Source: Zhongshania marina | GTDB lineage: Bacteria; Pseudomonadota; Gammaproteobacteria; Pseudomonadales; Spongiibacteraceae | Direction: 5' to 3' | Assembly: GCF_002915595.1 (NCBI RefSeq) | Contig: NZ_PQGG01000031.1 | Coordinates: 186,001-250,000 of the forward strand | Length of the DNA: 64,000 nt | Shown here: positions 62,680 to 64,000 of the stretch, piece by piece | Layout of the letters: the number at the start of each line of letters is the position of its first letter | Position numbering within the stretch: the stretch's first letter is position 1 | Program-made: the position numbers and the translations under genes | Notes under the pieces: generated by a model | The model's input: only the letters and a program-made list of their open reading frames with translations | Databases searched by the model: none | Told to the model about the DNA's origin: nothing

Positions 62680-63645
62680 GTGAATTTAACCGTTGGTGCA
62701 TATTTAGCGGCTATCGATATGGGGTCTAACAGCTTTCATTTGCTTATTGCCCAGGTGCACTCCCAGGCTTGGCGGGCCATTTATACCGATGAGCGCAAGG
62801 TGCAGTTGGCGGCAGGTAGCGAAGCTGGCGTTTTGCAGAGCGATGCGCAGCAGCGTGCCCTAGCGTGTTTGGCGGATTTTAAGAAGGAGTTAGCGAAGTA
62901 CCACATTACTGAACTACACGTCGTGGCCACGGCGTCGCTGCGGGGTGTTAAGAATGCCGCTCCTTTTTTATCTGCGGTGGAAGATTTACTCGGTGTGCGG
63001 CCTGAGATTATCAGCGGTGAGTGTGAAGCGGAGTTGGTATATCTCGGCGTTTGTGCCGGATTGCCGGACGAGAATGCTGGGCGATCTTGCTTGGTGGTTG
63101 ATATTGGCGGCGGTAGCACTGAACTTGCCTGGGGTTGCGATGCTCATATGAAGGTGGGTGTGAGTACCGAGGTCGGGTGCCTACGCTATTTACGTTACTT
63201 TCCAGAGGGTGAGTTGCGCCAAGAATATTTTAAGGCAGCGGTAGGGGCGGCAAAGGCGATGTTTACGCAGGCGCTGGATGGATTTCCCCAGTCTTTTTGG
63301 GAATCACCCCCGTCTGTTATTGGGTGCTCGGGTACTTTGTTGGCAGTAGAGCAAGTGCTGTTGGCAAAATCTGGGCGGACAGATGGCGGAATTAAATTGA
63401 ATGAGCTGCGGAGCTTGGCTGAGAATCTCGCCTTATTTAGCTCCGTGGGTGAAGTGCGCTATCAGGGCTTGGCAGAAGATAGGCGGTCAATTTTCGCATC
63501 GGGCGTCGCGATCGCTTTGGCGCTGTTTGACGTATTGAATATTGATACTATGCAGCTTTCGCCGCGCGGACTACGTGAAGGTATTATCGAAAATCGGCTC
63601 GCGCATGGCGAGCTGGCATTCCAGCAAGGAGGACAGCAACAATGA
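62680..63645 (+). CDS. ppx: Exopolyphosphatase / pppGpp phosphohydrolase family, short form
   Basis: 321 residues. The ASKHA fold starts [16 protein letters not shown] and has the second phosphate loop [15 protein letters not shown]. Length equals the N-terminal actin-like half only; E. coli Ppx (513) and GppA (494) have a further HD-like C-terminal domain, absent here. Start is GTG 62680 with AGAGG seven bases upstream. The stop overlaps the next ATG (ATGA). Whether it is Ppx or GppA cannot be decided. Confidence 0.85.
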   Translation: MNLTVGAYLAAIDMGSNSFHLLIAQVHSQAWRAIYTDERKVQLAAGSEAGVLQSDAQQRALACLADFKKELAKYHITELHVVATASLRGVKNAAPFLSAVEDLLGVRPEIISGECEAELVYLGVCAGLPDENAGRSCLVVDIGGGSTELAWGCDAHMKVGVSTEVGCLRYLRYFPEGELRQEYFKAAVGAAKAMFTQALDGFPQSFWESPPSVIGCSGTLLAVEQVLLAKSGRTDGGIKLNELRSLAENLALFSSVGEVRYQGLAEDRRSIFASGVAIALALFDVLNIDTMQLSPRGLREGIIENRLAHGELAFQQGGQQQ

Positions 63646-64000
63646 AAAAAGTCGCACTGATATTATCCGGTTGTGGTGTTTATGACGGTTCCGAAATATA
63701 TGAATCGGTACTGACCATGTTGTCATTAGAAAATCATGGCGCGAGCTACCAGTGTTTTGCCCCCAATATTGAGCAACTCCATGTTATTAACCATTTGGCC
63801 GGCGAAGTGGCAGAGGGTGAAAGCCGCAATGTGTTGGTTGAATCGGCGCGCTTAGCCCGTGGTGAGGTGAAGGATTTGGCCCAAGCGCAGGCAGCGGATT
63901 TTGACGCGGTGATTGTGCCCGGTGGTTTTGGCGCAGCTAAGAATTTGTCTGACTTCGCAGTAAACGGTGCGCAGATGAGTGTGCAAAAAGACGTGCTGCA
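63642..64000 (+). CDS. elbB: Isoprenoid-biosynthesis glyoxalase ElbB, cut by window end
   Basis: The first 119 codons are visible. [21 protein letters not shown] is diagnostic for ElbB (glyoxalase III, DJ-1/PfpI superfamily); VIVPGGFGAAKNLSDFA also fits. Removes methylglyoxal-type compounds and is linked to early isoprenoid synthesis. AAGGAGG precedes the ATG, which overlaps the ppx stop by four bases. Confidence 0.92.
   Translation, partial: MKKVALILSGCGVYDGSEIYESVLTMLSLENHGASYQCFAPNIEQLHVINHLAGEVAEGESRNVLVESARLARGEVKDLAQAQAADFDAVIVPGGFGAAKNLSDFAVNGAQMSVQKDVL

Noticed and set aside
1-64000. CRISPR arrays, tRNA or rRNA genes, prophage or complete insertion sequences
   Set aside because: None of the expected repeats, tRNA cloverleaf T-loops, rRNA sequence or transposase/integrase genes were seen on reading.

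Overview
The window looks like a stretch of chromosome from an aerobic, heterotrophic, probably marine gammaproteobacterium. Gene content (gshA, hslR-hslO next to pckA, ubiD-rho-trxA, a FadE of about 813 residues, PhaD with two phasins, PA2778/PA2779-like proteins) points to a Cellvibrionales/Spongiibacteraceae- or Pseudomonas-like lineage. That placement is inferred from protein resemblance only. GC content looks moderate. I found no rRNA, tRNA, CRISPR array, prophage or complete insertion sequence.

Layout. 1-2603: dsbB (cut by the window edge), acpH and gshA on the minus strand. 2740-9926: mostly plus-strand genes, including a Dyp-type peroxidase, a lipoprotein PQQ alcohol dehydrogenase, small membrane proteins and two serine/cysteine hydrolases, with a TesB-like thioesterase that has lost two catalytic residues. 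9946-16006: a minus-strand block with trkH, a DUF502 protein, a VWA/MoxR pair, a DUF985 cupin and moaA. 16126-22785: secreted and envelope proteins, a Rieske oxygenase, murI-peroxiredoxin, cobS, and a PA2779/PA2778 pair. 22878-28347: tex and a polyhydroxyalkanoate (PHA) granule cluster (PhaD-type regulator, two phasins, a hydrolase). 28365-33611: a methyltransferase, pckA, hslO, hslR, a HAD nucleotidase and an unrecognised 59-codon gene. 33817-38178: two acyl-CoA dehydrogenases, a TetR regulator and FabH. 38239-43527: cfa, DUF1365, an FAD oxidoreductase, an MFS transporter and a chalcone-isomerase-like protein, a lipid-modification cluster. 43585-47997: a second FabH-like synthase diverging from fadE and a DUF2007 protein. 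48201-52848: ilvD, an MscS-type channel, a NUDIX hydrolase and an SDR. 52858-58099: hemW, an RlpA-like lipoprotein and a Fur-controlled TonB receptor/PepSY pair. 59181-64000: ubiD, rho, trxA, ppx and the start of elbB.

The genes describe a lipid- and alcohol-oxidising life style: beta-oxidation (fadE, paired acyl-CoA dehydrogenases, thioesterase), PHA storage, gluconeogenesis through PckA, periplasmic PQQ-dependent alcohol oxidation, cyclopropane fatty acid synthesis, glutathione and peroxide defence, and siderophore uptake.

The least explained signals are non-coding. A 275-bp element (44846-45120) has 24-bp inverted ends and two long hairpins with complementary loops; it lies just upstream of fadE. 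Two inverted-repeat elements of about 110 bp flank rlpA, one supplying the stop codon of the neighbouring gene. A 1.1-kb gene-free stretch (58020-59180) is packed with long hairpins. A GACGTC-rich repeat starts at the rho stop codon, and three hairpins in a row after the DUF2007 gene may be a small RNA.
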